A stretch of 64,000 bases of DNA from Dyella flagellata (lineage in GTDB: Bacteria > Pseudomonadota > Gammaproteobacteria > Xanthomonadales > Rhodanobacteraceae): NCBI RefSeq assembly GCF_030160275.1, contig NZ_BSOA01000006.1:124001-188000 (forward strand). The letters are read 5' to 3'. The notes beneath the pieces are model-generated. The model saw only the letters and a program-made list of their open reading frames with translations. It had not been told where the DNA came from and did no database searches. Below, piece by piece: positions 16,832 through 25,970 of the stretch; positions within the stretch are counted from its first letter, which is position 1; every line of letters begins with the position of its first letter. A program made the position numbers and the translations under genes.

Positions 16832-17859
16832 GGCTTGTCCGCTCCGCGGCCATACACTTGCTCGTGCGTGTAGAAGCCGTCCTGGATCACCACGTCCACA
16901 TTCTGCTGCGTGAGCAGGATCGGATTGAGCAGCACGGTGTCGACGTTCTTGCTGCCGTTGTTCAGCGTGGTGTCGTACTTGGGCTGCTCATCACGCACCA
17001 GCTGCACCGACAGTTCCGCCGCTCGCGTGGCGAGCTGCTTGATCGGCTTGTACACGGTCATCGCCTGCGTGCCGTCGATCACCCGCTTGACCGCGGCCAG
17101 GTCCGCATCCTGCCCCGACACCGGCACCTTGCCGGCCAGGCCCTGCGCCGCCAGCGCCTGGATCGCGCCACCGGCCGTGCCGTCATTGGAAGCGACCACG
17201 CCCTGGATGTTGTTGGCATTAGCGGTGAGCGCATCCTCCACGATGCGCAGCGCCTTGGAGGCATCCCAGTCCGGCGTCCACTGCTGCCCGACGATCTTGA
17301 TCGCGCCGCTGTCGATCGCCGGCTGCAATACCTTCATCTGGCCCTGGCGGATGATCTTGGCGTTGTTGTCGGTCGGCGAACCGCCGAGCAGGAAGTAATT
17401 GCCTTTGGGTGCCTTGTTCAAGACACCCTGCGCTTGCAGCTCACCCACCCGTTCGTTGTCGAACGTGATATAGGCATTCACGTCGGCATTGAGAATCAGG
17501 CGATCGTAGGAAACCACCTTGATGCCGTTGCGCCGCGCTTCGGCAATCACGTTGCTGAGCACCTTGGAATTGAACGGCACGATCACCAGCACGTCGACTT
17601 CGCGCGCGATCAGGTTTTCCAGCTGCGCCACCTGGCGCTCCTCGCTGGCATCGGCGGACTGCACGTAAACCTTCGCGCCGAGCTTGGTCGCGGCGGCGAC
17701 GAAGTAGTCGCGGTCGTGCGCCCAGCGTTCCAGGCGCAAGTCGTCGATGGAGAAGCCGATGACGGGATGGTCTTTGCTGGCGTGAGCGGCGGTGCAAAGC
17801 ATCGACATGGCCAAAGCCAGGCTCACGCCAAGCATTCTCCTGGTCGTCCTTTTCGTCAC
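16828..17859 (-). CDS. xylF: D-xylose-binding periplasmic protein XylF
   Basis: 343 residues. The Sec signal peptide ends at TAAHA (about residue 27). The mature type I sugar-binding protein starts [20 protein letters not shown] and includes [43 protein letters not shown] and [17 protein letters not shown], all typical of XylF. The protein delivers D-xylose to XylGH. Start and stop overlap xylB and xylG by 4 bases each, so these genes are translationally coupled. Confidence 0.94.
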   Translation of the reverse strand: MTKRTTRRMLGVSLALAMSMLCTAAHASKDHPVIGFSIDDLRLERWAHDRDYFVAAATKLGAKVYVQSADASEERQVAQLENLIAREVDVLVIVPFNSKVLSNVIAEARRNGIKVVSYDRLILNADVNAYITFDNERVGELQAQGVLNKAPKGNYFLLGGSPTDNNAKIIRQGQMKVLQPAIDSGAIKIVGQQWTPDWDASKALRIVEDALTANANNIQGVVASNDGTAGGAIQALAAQGLAGKVPVSGQDADLAAVKRVIDGTQAMTVYKPIKQLATRAAELSVQLVRDEQPKYDTTLNNGSKNVDTVLLNPILLTQQNVDVVIQDGFYTHEQVYGRGADKP

Positions 17860-19340
17860 ACCGCCCCCTCTGCGCGATAAACACCCGCAAGCTGGCGATA
17901 CAGTGCCCGAAACTTCGGCTGCCTGACATCGCGGAAATACGCATGCCGTGCGGCATCCGGCTCACGCACTGCCGTCACGTCCGGCATGCCGCACACATCT
18001 TCCAGTGTAGCGCCGGGCTCCGCAGCGAGATGCGCCAGGCGTGCAGCACCCAGCGCCGCACCCACTTCGCCACCGGCACGCAAGGTCAACGGACGGCCAA
18101 TGATGTCCGCCAGCATTTGCGTCCAATACGCGCTGCGCGAACCGCCGCCAATCACGGTGATGTCGTCGGCATGCAAGCCGGCTGCGTCCACCGCTTCGAT
18201 ACCATCCAGCAGCCCAAGGCCAACGCCTTCCAGGGTGGCGTTGGCAAGATCGGCGCGCGTGGTATCGGCACGCATGCCGGTAAAAGCGCCACATGCGTGC
18301 ACGTCGTTGTGCGGTGTGCGCTCACCGCTGAGGTAAGGCAGGAAGAAGGGAGCTTCGCGGCGCGAGCCGGCTCGTTCGGCGTCGGCAAGCATCGCCGGCA
18401 CGTCGGCATAGCCACCGAGATTGGCTGTGAAGTCCAGGCAGCTTGCGGCGCTCAGCATTACCGACATCAGGTGCCAGGTACCCGGCAAGGCGTGGCAGAA
18501 ACTGTGCACTGCCTGCTCGGGACGCGCTAGATAGCCGTCGGATACGGCGAAATACACACCCGATGTGCCAAGCGACAACATCGCCTGCTTGTGCTTCACG
18601 ATACCCACACCAACCGCGCCCGCCGCATTGTCTCCACCGCCGGCCGCGACTGGCACACGCTGCATGCCCCAGCGATCGGCCAGCTCTTGGCTGAGATGGC
18701 CAGTCACCGCATTACCTTCGTACAACGCAGGCATCGCATCCGCCGGCAAGCCGGTGGCTTCCAGCATGGGCTGGCTCCAACGACGCTCGGCGACGTCCAA
18801 CCACAGCGTGCCCGCTGCGTCGGAAGCATCCGTGGCGTATTCGCCGGTCAGGCACCATCGCAGGTAATCCTTGGGCAGCAGCACCTTGGCAATGCGCTCG
18901 AACACAGCCGGCTCATGTTCGCGCAACCAAAGCAGCTTGGGTGCGGTAAAGCCGGGCATGGCAAGATTGCCGGTGATCGCGCGAAAACCCGGCCAGCGCT
19001 CCATTTCTCGGCATTGCGCGTCGCAGCGGCCGTCGTTCCACAGAATGGCTGGCCGCAATACGCGGCCGGCCTTGTCCAGCACCGTGGCGCCATGCATCTG
19101 CCCGCTGAGGCCGATGCCGGCTACCTGGCGCGCAGCGACGCCGGCCCTGCCCGCTTCGGCCAGCACTTGCTCGATGGCCGCCTGCGCGGCCGTCCACCAT
19201 GCATGCGGATCCTGCTCGGACCAGCGTGGTTGCGGATTGGACACGGCCAGCGCATGCGACGCGGTGGCGCGCACCTTGCCGACAGCATCGATCAAAACGG
19301 CCTTGACGGCCGAGGTCCCCAGATCTATCCCCAGATACAT
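17856..19340 (-). CDS. xylB: Xylulokinase XylB
   Basis: 494 residues of the FGGY carbohydrate kinase family. The N-terminal phosphate loop is YLGIDLGTSAVKAVLID, followed by GIGLSGQMHGATVLD and AILWNDGRCDAQC as in xylulokinases. The second FGGY domain has PYLSGERTPHND and the adenine-binding GGGSRSAYWTQMLADI. It phosphorylates D-xylulose to xylulose 5-phosphate, which enters the pentose phosphate pathway. The gene starts 8 bp after xylA and overlaps xylF by 4 bases. Confidence 0.94.
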   Translation of the reverse strand: MYLGIDLGTSAVKAVLIDAVGKVRATASHALAVSNPQPRWSEQDPHAWWTAAQAAIEQVLAEAGRAGVAARQVAGIGLSGQMHGATVLDKAGRVLRPAILWNDGRCDAQCREMERWPGFRAITGNLAMPGFTAPKLLWLREHEPAVFERIAKVLLPKDYLRWCLTGEYATDASDAAGTLWLDVAERRWSQPMLEATGLPADAMPALYEGNAVTGHLSQELADRWGMQRVPVAAGGGDNAAGAVGVGIVKHKQAMLSLGTSGVYFAVSDGYLARPEQAVHSFCHALPGTWHLMSVMLSAASCLDFTANLGGYADVPAMLADAERAGSRREAPFFLPYLSGERTPHNDVHACGAFTGMRADTTRADLANATLEGVGLGLLDGIEAVDAAGLHADDITVIGGGSRSAYWTQMLADIIGRPLTLRAGGEVGAALGAARLAHLAAEPGATLEDVCGMPDVTAVREPDAARHAYFRDVRQPKFRALYRQLAGVYRAEGAV

Positions 19341-19348
19341 GCGGCTGC

Positions 19349-20662
19349 TCAGCCGTAGATGTAAGCGTTGACCAGATTTTCCAGATATTCCTGCTGCCCG
19401 GATACATGCGCGGGACGCAGATCGCGTTTGATCGCTTCCTGGGCCAGCGATTCGAGCGTGAAACCCCCGGTCAGGATTTGCTGGCCGAGCGGCGCGTCCC
19501 AGCCGGCATAGCGCTTGGCCTTGAACTCGGCCAGTGCATCGCGTTCGATCATCTTGGCCGCGCGTTCCAGTGCCAGCGCCAGGGTATCGAAGGCGCCGAT
19601 GTGGCCGTGGAACAGGTCGGTCGGATCGCTGCTCTGGCGACGCACCTTGGTGTCGAAATTGAAGCCGCCGGTGGTGAAGCCGCCGTGGCGCAGGATTTCG
19701 TACATCACCAGGGTCATTTCTTCCACGCTGTTGGGGAACTGGTCGGTGTCCCAGCCGTTCTGCGGATCGCCGCGGTTGGCGTCGATGCTGCCGAACAGGC
19801 CCAGTGCAATCGAGGTAGCCACTTCATGCTGGAAGGAATGGCCGGCCAGCGTGGCGTGGTTGGCCTCCAGGTTCACCTTGATCTCCTGCTCCAGGCCGAA
19901 CTCCTTCAGGAAGCCGTACACCGTGGCGGTGTCGTAGTCGTATTGGTGCTTGGTCGGCTCCTGCGGCTTGGGTTCGATCAGGATGGTGCCCTGGAAACCC
20001 AGCTTGTGCTTGTGTTCCACCACCATCTGGAAGAAACGGCCCAGTTGCGCGCGCTCCCGCTTCAGGTCGGTGTTGAGCAAGGTGTCGTAGCCTTCGCGGC
20101 CGCCCCACAGCACATAGTTCGCGCCGCCAAGGCGCTGGGTGGCGGCCATGGCGTGGAACACCTGGGTCGCCGCGCAGGCGAACACCTCTGGCTGAGGATT
20201 GCTGGCCGCACCGGCCGCATAGCGCGGATGGCTGAACAGGTTGGCGGTGCCCCACAGCAGTTTTACGCCGGTTTGCGCCTGCTTGGCCGCCAGCACGTCC
20301 ACCATGGCCGAGAGATTGCTCACGTACTCGGCCAGGCTGTCGCCTTCCGGCGCCACATCGGTGTCATGGAAGGTATAGAAAGGCGTGCCCAGGCGCTGGA
20401 AGAAATCGAAAGCCGCATCGGCTTTCTCGCGCGCCCGTTGCAGCGGGTCGCCGGCCTGGTGCCACGGCCGGCCAAAGGTGCCATGGCCGAACATGTCCGT
20501 ACCGGGCCAAACGAAGTTATGCCAGTAGCACACGGCCAGCCGGAGGTGTTCGTCCATGCGCTTGCCCAGCACCAGGCGGGCCGGGTCGTAATGACGGAAC
20601 GCCAGGTCGGCGGAAGGGGAAGCGGCCTGGCCAAGGGGGGAAATATTCTGGAAGTAACTCAT
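19349..20662 (-). CDS. xylA: Xylose isomerase XylA
   Basis: 437 residues from the ATG at 20662, which has AGGAG six bases upstream; the frame runs 7 codons further without support. It is a class II xylose isomerase (E. coli 440 residues). Active-site segments include [10 protein letters not shown] (catalytic His), [17 protein letters not shown], the metal-binding [31 protein letters not shown] and [20 protein letters not shown]. It converts D-xylose to D-xylulose. It is the first gene of the operon xylA-xylB-xylF-xylG-xylH-GH43, transcribed away from xylR. Confidence 0.97.
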   Translation of the reverse strand: MSYFQNISPLGQAASPSADLAFRHYDPARLVLGKRMDEHLRLAVCYWHNFVWPGTDMFGHGTFGRPWHQAGDPLQRAREKADAAFDFFQRLGTPFYTFHDTDVAPEGDSLAEYVSNLSAMVDVLAAKQAQTGVKLLWGTANLFSHPRYAAGAASNPQPEVFACAATQVFHAMAATQRLGGANYVLWGGREGYDTLLNTDLKRERAQLGRFFQMVVEHKHKLGFQGTILIEPKPQEPTKHQYDYDTATVYGFLKEFGLEQEIKVNLEANHATLAGHSFQHEVATSIALGLFGSIDANRGDPQNGWDTDQFPNSVEEMTLVMYEILRHGGFTTGGFNFDTKVRRQSSDPTDLFHGHIGAFDTLALALERAAKMIERDALAEFKAKRYAGWDAPLGQQILTGGFTLESLAQEAIKRDLRPAHVSGQQEYLENLVNAYIYG

Positions 20663-20835
20663 GCGAAGCTCCTGATTCACCACCGGATGCTGCAGTTGGC
20701 GTCACGGCCCCGCAATTGCGAAATCCGCCAACCGCGCTGGGTTTTTCTTTGTCGCGTTGCGTCATGTGCCTGATCCTGCAAGCTGTTAGCGTCGCGGTCA
20801 CGGCACTTGTGGTTGTGCCTGGTTGCTGACCGCCC
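20663..20835. promoter_or_regulatory. xylA-xylR divergent control region
   Basis: 173 bp between divergent xylA and xylR. It should contain both promoters and the XylR operator. A short repeated pattern, GCGTCAYG-like, appears at 20699-20708, 20759-20768 and, as GCGGTCACGGC, at 20794-20804. Whether this is the operator is untested. Confidence 0.5.
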
Positions 20836-22020
20836 ATGACTAAGCCTCATCGCATCGCACTGCTTTTCAACGCCAACAAGGTGTACGACCGGCAGGTCAT
20901 TGCCGGCATCGGCCAATATCTCACCTCCACCCGCGTGAAATGGGACCTCTTCATGGAAGAGGATTTCCGCAGCCGCACCGTGGGTATCCACCAGTGGCGC
21001 GGCGACGGCATCATCGCCGACTTCGACGATCCGGTGGTGGGCGAGGCACTGGCCTCCCTGCCTATTCCGGTGGTCGCCGTGGGCGGCTCCTATGCGGATG
21101 AAACGCACTACCCGCGCAACATTCCCTATGTGGCCACCGACAACCACCAGCTGGTGCGGCTGGCCTACGACCACCTGATCGAACAGGGCCTGCAGCGCTT
21201 CGCCTTCTACGGCCTGCCGCCCAATCCCGGCAACCGCTGGGCGCACGAACGCGAATTGGCCTTCATGCAGATGGCACGGGCCGACGGATTGGAAGGCATC
21301 GTATATCGCGGCTCCTCCACCAGTGCGGGCGGCTGGGGCCGCGCGCAGGAAGAAATGGTGGAATGGGTGCGTTCGCTGCCCAAGCCGATCGGCATCATCG
21401 CCACCACCGACGCACGCGCCCGGCATCTATTGCAGGCTTGCATCGTGGCGGATGTGCCGATTCCCGAACAGATCGCCATCGTCGGCATCGACAACGACCC
21501 GATCGCCCAATTGCTCTGCCGCATCCCACTCACGTCGGTGATCCAGGGCGCGGAAGAAATGGGCCGCATGGCCGCCCAAGTGTTGCACCAGATGCTGCAC
21601 GGCGGCGACTGCTCCACCACCCGCGTCCTGGTGCCGCCGGTGGGCATCAACGTCCAGGCCACCAGCCTGCATCAGCCACTGAAGAGTGCGTACGTGATGC
21701 GCGCCAAGCATTACATCCGCCAGTACGCGTGCCTGGGCATCAAGACCGAGCAGGTGGCCGATTACGTGGGCATCTCGCGCACGCTGCTGGAAGAGCACTT
21801 CAAGCGCGAATTGAAGCAGTCGGTGCACCAGACCATCCTCGAGCACAAGCTGGAGATGGCGCGCAACATGCTAGCCGATCCGTCTATCCCGCTTGGCGAG
21901 GTCGCCGTACGCAGCGGGTTCACCTCGTTGCAGTACATGTACGCAGTGTTCCGGCGTGAGTTCAATTGCACGCCGCGGCAGTATATGGAAAACGCCAGGG
22001 AAAGTACGCGCAGCCACTGA
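20836..22020 (+). CDS. xylR: Xylose operon activator XylR (LacI-like sensor + AraC HTH)
   Basis: 394 residues, same size and layout as E. coli XylR (392). Residues about 5-275 form a LacI/periplasmic-binding-type xylose sensor (RIALLFNANKVYDRQVIAGI, IVGIDNDPIAQLLCRIPLTS). Residues about 285-390 form the AraC-type double helix-turn-helix (YIRQYACLGIKTEQVADYVG, LGEVAVRSGFTSLQYMYAVF, PRQYMENAR). It should activate xylA and the rest of the operon when xylose binds. It is divergent from xylA, the classic arrangement. No clear ribosome site precedes the ATG. Confidence 0.95.
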   Translation: MTKPHRIALLFNANKVYDRQVIAGIGQYLTSTRVKWDLFMEEDFRSRTVGIHQWRGDGIIADFDDPVVGEALASLPIPVVAVGGSYADETHYPRNIPYVATDNHQLVRLAYDHLIEQGLQRFAFYGLPPNPGNRWAHERELAFMQMARADGLEGIVYRGSSTSAGGWGRAQEEMVEWVRSLPKPIGIIATTDARARHLLQACIVADVPIPEQIAIVGIDNDPIAQLLCRIPLTSVIQGAEEMGRMAAQVLHQMLHGGDCSTTRVLVPPVGINVQATSLHQPLKSAYVMRAKHYIRQYACLGIKTEQVADYVGISRTLLEEHFKRELKQSVHQTILEHKLEMARNMLADPSIPLGEVAVRSGFTSLQYMYAVFRREFNCTPRQYMENARESTRSH

Positions 22021-22051
22021 GATAGCCGTCGCCCTACGGGTGCTCGCTATC
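22021..22051. terminator. Hairpin between convergent xylR and autotransporter genes
   Basis: GATAGC (22021-22026) pairs with GCTATC (22046-22051), with an inner CCC/GGG pairing. No T-tract follows on either strand, so it is a weak bidirectional terminator candidate at most. Confidence 0.3.
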
Positions 22052-22076
22052 GAAAGTGGGCCCGCACGCCAATCCA

Positions 22077-25000
22077 TCAGAAACTCGCCCGCACGCCCGC
22101 ACTCGCGCGCCATCCGCCGGGCACCGCGTCGGATTTCGATACCTGCCCTGCCTCGGCGAAAACGCTCCAGCGACCCGCCAGCGCAAAATGCGCGCCGGCG
22201 GCTATCTCACCGACGGTGCCATGCCGTGACGGCAAGTTCACCGGCACGGCACCGCCGTCGAGCGAAGCAGTGATATTTGGGTGGCTGCCTACCGTGTGCA
22301 CGGCCGATACACGCAGATACATGTCGCCCTTGATCGATGCCGCCGGCGCGAATGCCTGGCCGATCAGTACGCCGGCGCGGGTGAGGAGCGCATGGTTGCG
22401 GCTTACATCAAAGTGCACTTGATCGCTGGCGACATAGCTGCTGGAACCGATCGAGCCGTAGGCGGCCTGCACTTGCGGTTCCACATAGCCGCCGTCATCC
22501 GCCTGATAGCGCCATCCTGCACGTGCGGAGACGCTCGCAGCGAGCGGACGATAGTGGCCCGACGCACTACCGAAGGCATCCGTCGAAGTGTAACTGTCGC
22601 GCAGCCGGCCAACGCGCACCACCGCATCGGCGAACACTCCGTGGCGAGAATTCCACGTGTCGTAAACACCGATCGAGTCACCCCGCAAATCGGCGCTACC
22701 GTTCTCCAGGCTGGCGCGCGAGTCAGTATGCGTATAAACCAGGCCGAGCGCATTGCGACCGCCATCGAAATCGGACAGCCGCTCTACGCCGAACGAGGCA
22801 CTGGCTCGATGTTGACGGTAACTGCGGCTGTCGCTGCTTAACCCAGTGAAATCGCCAACGTCCGTATCAACCCACGCGCCGGATGTGCCCGTCAGCTGAC
22901 TCAGACGGCCCGATTCGCTGCGACGGGACACGGCCTGATCGTCGATCTGCCATGCATTGGCAAGCGCAAGCGCGGCATCGCCCGCCACCAGCACGCCGGT
23001 GGACGGCGTCACCGCAACGTTGCTTGGCACAGTGTCGCTGCCGGGCGTCGTGGCTGGCGGCGGCGTAGCCGGCGGGGTCGTCGATGGCGGTGTCGATGGC
23101 GGTGGATTGCTGCTGCCGGCGCTCGGCGTACCGCTCGTGCCGGCGCCGGAACTGCTCGGCGTTGTTGATGTACCGCCGGAACCCGAAGAGGTCGACGAGC
23201 CCACTCCCGTCGTCGTACCGGTGCCTGTGCCTGTACTGCTACCGGTACCACTGCCGTTGCCAAGGATGTCGATGCCGGTAAGCAGGATCTGCTTGCGATC
23301 CGAACTCAGGCTTACGACGGGCACATACGAGTAACGCACCAGCGCATTCTCATACGTGGTGCCCCATTGGCTGGTCAACCCCGCCGCACCCAGGAAGCTC
23401 GCCGTACCGCTCGCTGCGGAGCTGGCGTCGACCATCACGATGGGACTTGGCGCGGTGATCGTAACGCCGTTCTGGATCGCACTGGCATTGACCCATGACG
23501 TATCGTCCAGCGCAGGATCGTAAGCGATACGAATGCCTTGAGTGCCCTGCGCGGTGAACGACTTGACGCCGCTGCCGAACACCACTTTGTCCGCTTGCGC
23601 ATGGCGGACATCGCTGAGCAAGGTAAACACCGCGCCATCGGAAAGGCTCACGCTGGCGCCGCCGCTGCCGGTGCTGCCGATCTGCAAAGTCCGCAAACTG
23701 TAGGATGGCACGCTACCGCGCGCAAACGTGCCCCAGCTGCCAGCCATGTCGATCGCGCTGCCAGCACCGACAACCAGGCTGCCCGCACCGAAATCCGTGG
23801 CAAGCACGCCGGTGCCGGTGGGCATCCAGCTGGCACCGTTCGTCAATGACAATTTGGCGCTGCCACTTTGCGTATAGCCGAGCACCAGGCCTTTCAGGTA
23901 CGAAGTGCCGGTGTCGAGGTTGAGCGCGGTAGTACCCATGTAGACCGTGCCGGTGGTGGTATCCGTCACGTTGCCGGTCAGCACGTCGCCGTCGATGTTC
24001 ACCGGCTGATGGCTACCCTGGTTGACGTTGACTGTCGCGTCGACGCCGTTCGCCGCGACATTCCAGATCGCGTAGCGATGTCCCGTCCCGTTGGTGGTTA
24101 CAGCAACATCCAGACCACCCGCAAATGTAAGTGGACCACCGCTATTCAAGGCGCCGATCACGTCGCAGGCCGGGCAATTCGCACTGGCACGCAGTGTGAC
24201 CGTCTTTGCGGCGTTGGTGAATGACATTACACCGTTATTGGTGATGGCGTAGTCCGCAGTGACCGCTGAAATACTGATATTCGCCGCACCGCCTACGGTC
24301 AGGTAATCGTTCATGCCATACGTATTGCTCACCCCGACGGGATTGCCGAACGGCGTGTAGCCGGTGGTATTGGTGACCGACACAGTGAGGTCGCCGCCTA
24401 CATACGTGCGTGCCGTAGCATGCCGGTTGTCGATGCCGTAAGCAGAGCGTGGGCCACTGGCTGCAATGGAGGCGTTGCCGTTGATCCGCAGATTGCCCTG
24501 ATTGCGGATACCCATCACTGTTGAGCCGTACGACGCAGCCACCAGACTCAAGTTGCCGTTGATGGTCAACCGAGTGTTCACGTTATCGTTGTAGATGCCA
24601 TGCACGTTGTCGTTCGGCCAGATGCCCAAACCCTGCACTGTGGCATTGCCATTGATAACGACGTTGCCGTAACCCCCACCCGAGATGTAGAGGGCACTGG
24701 TCATCGAGCCTCGCGCCTGCGCGGTAAAGGAAACGTCGCCGTTGAACGTGACAAAGCTGCGGTTGATCGACACGGCTTGCGAATAGCCGGGCGTGTACGT
24801 GCTGACGCTCGTGGTGCCGTTGAAAGTGGCCGTGGAATCGTTGACGTGCAGGCCGATCGCCGTGCTGTTCCACACGTCCGCCGTCTTGGCAAAAATGTTG
24901 CTATTGCCGTTAACGGTCAGATTGGCGCCGTTGTTCACATTGACCGTGTTCACTACGCCCCACACGCCGGTGACAGGCCGCACGCTGGAAAAGCTCAGCT

Positions 25001-25421
25001 GTCCCGCCCCGTTCGACCCCGCCTGCAGGATGACCTTCGGGCTGCTGTTCTCCAGGTCCACGCCATAGACATTGGCGCCGCTATCGGTGGTATTGATGCT
25101 GTCGCCGTTTGCGAAGCGGTAGACCAGGTTACCGCTGGCGTCCTTGAATGAGTTGTAGGACGTATCGGCCGATGTCCCGGCAAGAGTGGTGGTGTAGGTC
25201 GTCGATTTCGCCTTGCTGACGGTCAACGCCGCCAAGGTCGCCAGGATCGAGACGGGTATCGCCTTGCGCCGCTGCCTCATCCGAAGCCGTTTTGTCGCAT
25301 CGTTGTAGTTCGCTTCCACCGACAACTGCCATGCTTCCGGCAGCTGTGCGAACAAGTACGGTTGCCTACGATAGTAGCGCCACAGCTCGATGTTCGACGC
25401 GTCGACCTTCTTGCTCACCAT
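22077..25421 (-). CDS. Autotransporter (type Va) with beta-helix passenger
   Basis: 1114 residues from the ATG at 25421, which has AGGGGGAG just upstream; the frame runs 16 codons further. The N-terminus is unusual: about 53 charged residues with an RMRQRRK stretch precede the hydrophobic core (AIPVSILATLAALTV), resembling an extended signal peptide region. Residues about 75-740 are a repetitive passenger rich in N-G, V-N and T (NVNNGANLTVNGNSN, RLTINGNLSL), typical of a parallel beta-helix. A Gly/Ser/Thr then Pro-rich linker (encoded about 23010-23262) leads to a C-terminal beta-barrel of about 290 residues (GVERLSDFDGG, ASAGVRASF at the very end). It probably displays an adhesin-like surface protein. 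Two Cys lie in the passenger (ANCPACDV). No enzyme motif was seen. Confidence 0.85.
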   Translation of the reverse strand: MVSKKVDASNIELWRYYRRQPYLFAQLPEAWQLSVEANYNDATKRLRMRQRRKAIPVSILATLAALTVSKAKSTTYTTTLAGTSADTSYNSFKDASGNLVYRFANGDSINTTDSGANVYGVDLENSSPKVILQAGSNGAGQLSFSSVRPVTGVWGVVNTVNVNNGANLTVNGNSNIFAKTADVWNSTAIGLHVNDSTATFNGTTSVSTYTPGYSQAVSINRSFVTFNGDVSFTAQARGSMTSALYISGGGYGNVVINGNATVQGLGIWPNDNVHGIYNDNVNTRLTINGNLSLVAASYGSTVMGIRNQGNLRINGNASIAASGPRSAYGIDNRHATARTYVGGDLTVSVTNTTGYTPFGNPVGVSNTYGMNDYLTVGGAANISISAVTADYAITNNGVMSFTNAAKTVTLRASANCPACDVIGALNSGGPLTFAGGLDVAVTTNGTGHRYAIWNVAANGVDATVNVNQGSHQPVNIDGDVLTGNVTDTTTGTVYMGTTALNLDTGTSYLKGLVLGYTQSGSAKLSLTNGASWMPTGTGVLATDFGAGSLVVGAGSAIDMAGSWGTFARGSVPSYSLRTLQIGSTGSGGASVSLSDGAVFTLLSDVRHAQADKVVFGSGVKSFTAQGTQGIRIAYDPALDDTSWVNASAIQNGVTITAPSPIVMVDASSAASGTASFLGAAGLTSQWGTTYENALVRYSYVPVVSLSSDRKQILLTGIDILGNGSGTGSSTGTGTGTTTGVGSSTSSGSGGTSTTPSSSGAGTSGTPSAGSSNPPPSTPPSTTPPATPPPATTPGSDTVPSNVAVTPSTGVLVAGDAALALANAWQIDDQAVSRRSESGRLSQLTGTSGAWVDTDVGDFTGLSSDSRSYRQHRASASFGVERLSDFDGGRNALGLVYTHTDSRASLENGSADLRGDSIGVYDTWNSRHGVFADAVVRVGRLRDSYTSTDAFGSASGHYRPLAASVSARAGWRYQADDGGYVEPQVQAAYGSIGSSSYVASDQVHFDVSRNHALLTRAGVLIGQAFAPAASIKGDMYLRVSAVHTVGSHPNITASLDGGAVPVNLPSRHGTVGEIAAGAHFALAGRWSVFAEAGQVSKSDAVPGGWRASAGVRASF

Positions 25422-25814
25422 TGCTCCCCCTCGCTGATGTGCGTGCACGCACTTGTCACTCAAGGACAAGCCACTGCATTTCCTGACAAGAAAAATGCAT
25501 CGGACTCGTCACCGTGCCGCGTAAGTACCACATCGATCGAATTCGGCTAGCGCGCGCCTGCATGGATGTGAATCCAATCACACAACATCCCCCGCGACAT
25601 ACGCGGCTTCCTTGCACTCACCCATTGATGCGAACACCCACCTTGGCGCTGCAACCGTTGCTACGGTTATTCACCAATACATTTCACGCCGGTGTTGGCC
25701 ATGAATTCGCGCCGCAGGTCGACGCGAATGAAGTGCGCGGGATTATTTACGTTACCGCGCAGGACTGATCGCCATGCGGCTCGCTGCCTGCATGAGCAGG
25801 CATGCCTGGATCGA
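25422..25814. other. Intergenic region upstream of the autotransporter gene
   Basis: About 390 bp. It contains the 14-bp palindrome at 25439-25452 and a repeated CTTGTC/GACAAG pattern (25453-25495). Frames near 25514-25768 are open but not recognisable. The right end runs into a decayed GH2 fragment. Confidence 0.45.
25439..25452. promoter_or_regulatory. Perfect 14-bp palindrome in the autotransporter leader
   Basis: GTGCGTGCACGCAC is fully self-complementary and lies 18-31 bp before the chosen autotransporter start. It could be an operator or an RNA hairpin over the ribosome site; no regulator is known. Confidence 0.35.
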
Positions 25815-25970
25815 ACGCAACTACGTGCCAACTCAAGAGATCTGGCCTAAGCCACCATCAAGCTCGTCGACGACAACGGCACACCTGTGTACAACCAAAG
25901 CAACGATCGGCGAGTAAACCTCCGCGGCGTTGGTGCCGGCGAGTTTGCCGGCGTGGGCAATGGCTCAGTA
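25815..25970 (+). pseudogene. Decayed 3' fragment of a GH2-type beta-galactosidase gene
   Basis: On the plus strand one frame gives TQLRANSRDLA, then a TAA stop (25848-25850), then ATIKLVDDNGTPVYNQSNDR, then GAGEFAGVGNGS. This closely follows the C-terminal immunoglobulin-like domain of GH2 beta-galactosidases, where ADG..PATI.L is followed by VVDADG..V..A.N and GPG.FAGVGNG. No start, no catalytic domain and an internal stop are present, and it runs into the 3' end of the GH31 gene on the other strand. It is a relic of a lost glycosidase gene. The match is by eye. Confidence 0.5.

Noticed and set aside
15182-16873. Open plus-strand frame of 563 codons
   Set aside because: Antisense to xylG, with a His/Gln-rich low-complexity product and no ribosome site.
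25514-25768. 84-codon plus-strand frame ending EVRGIIYVTAQD
   Set aside because: No family recognised and no ribosome site; it may be further decayed sequence but cannot be supported.
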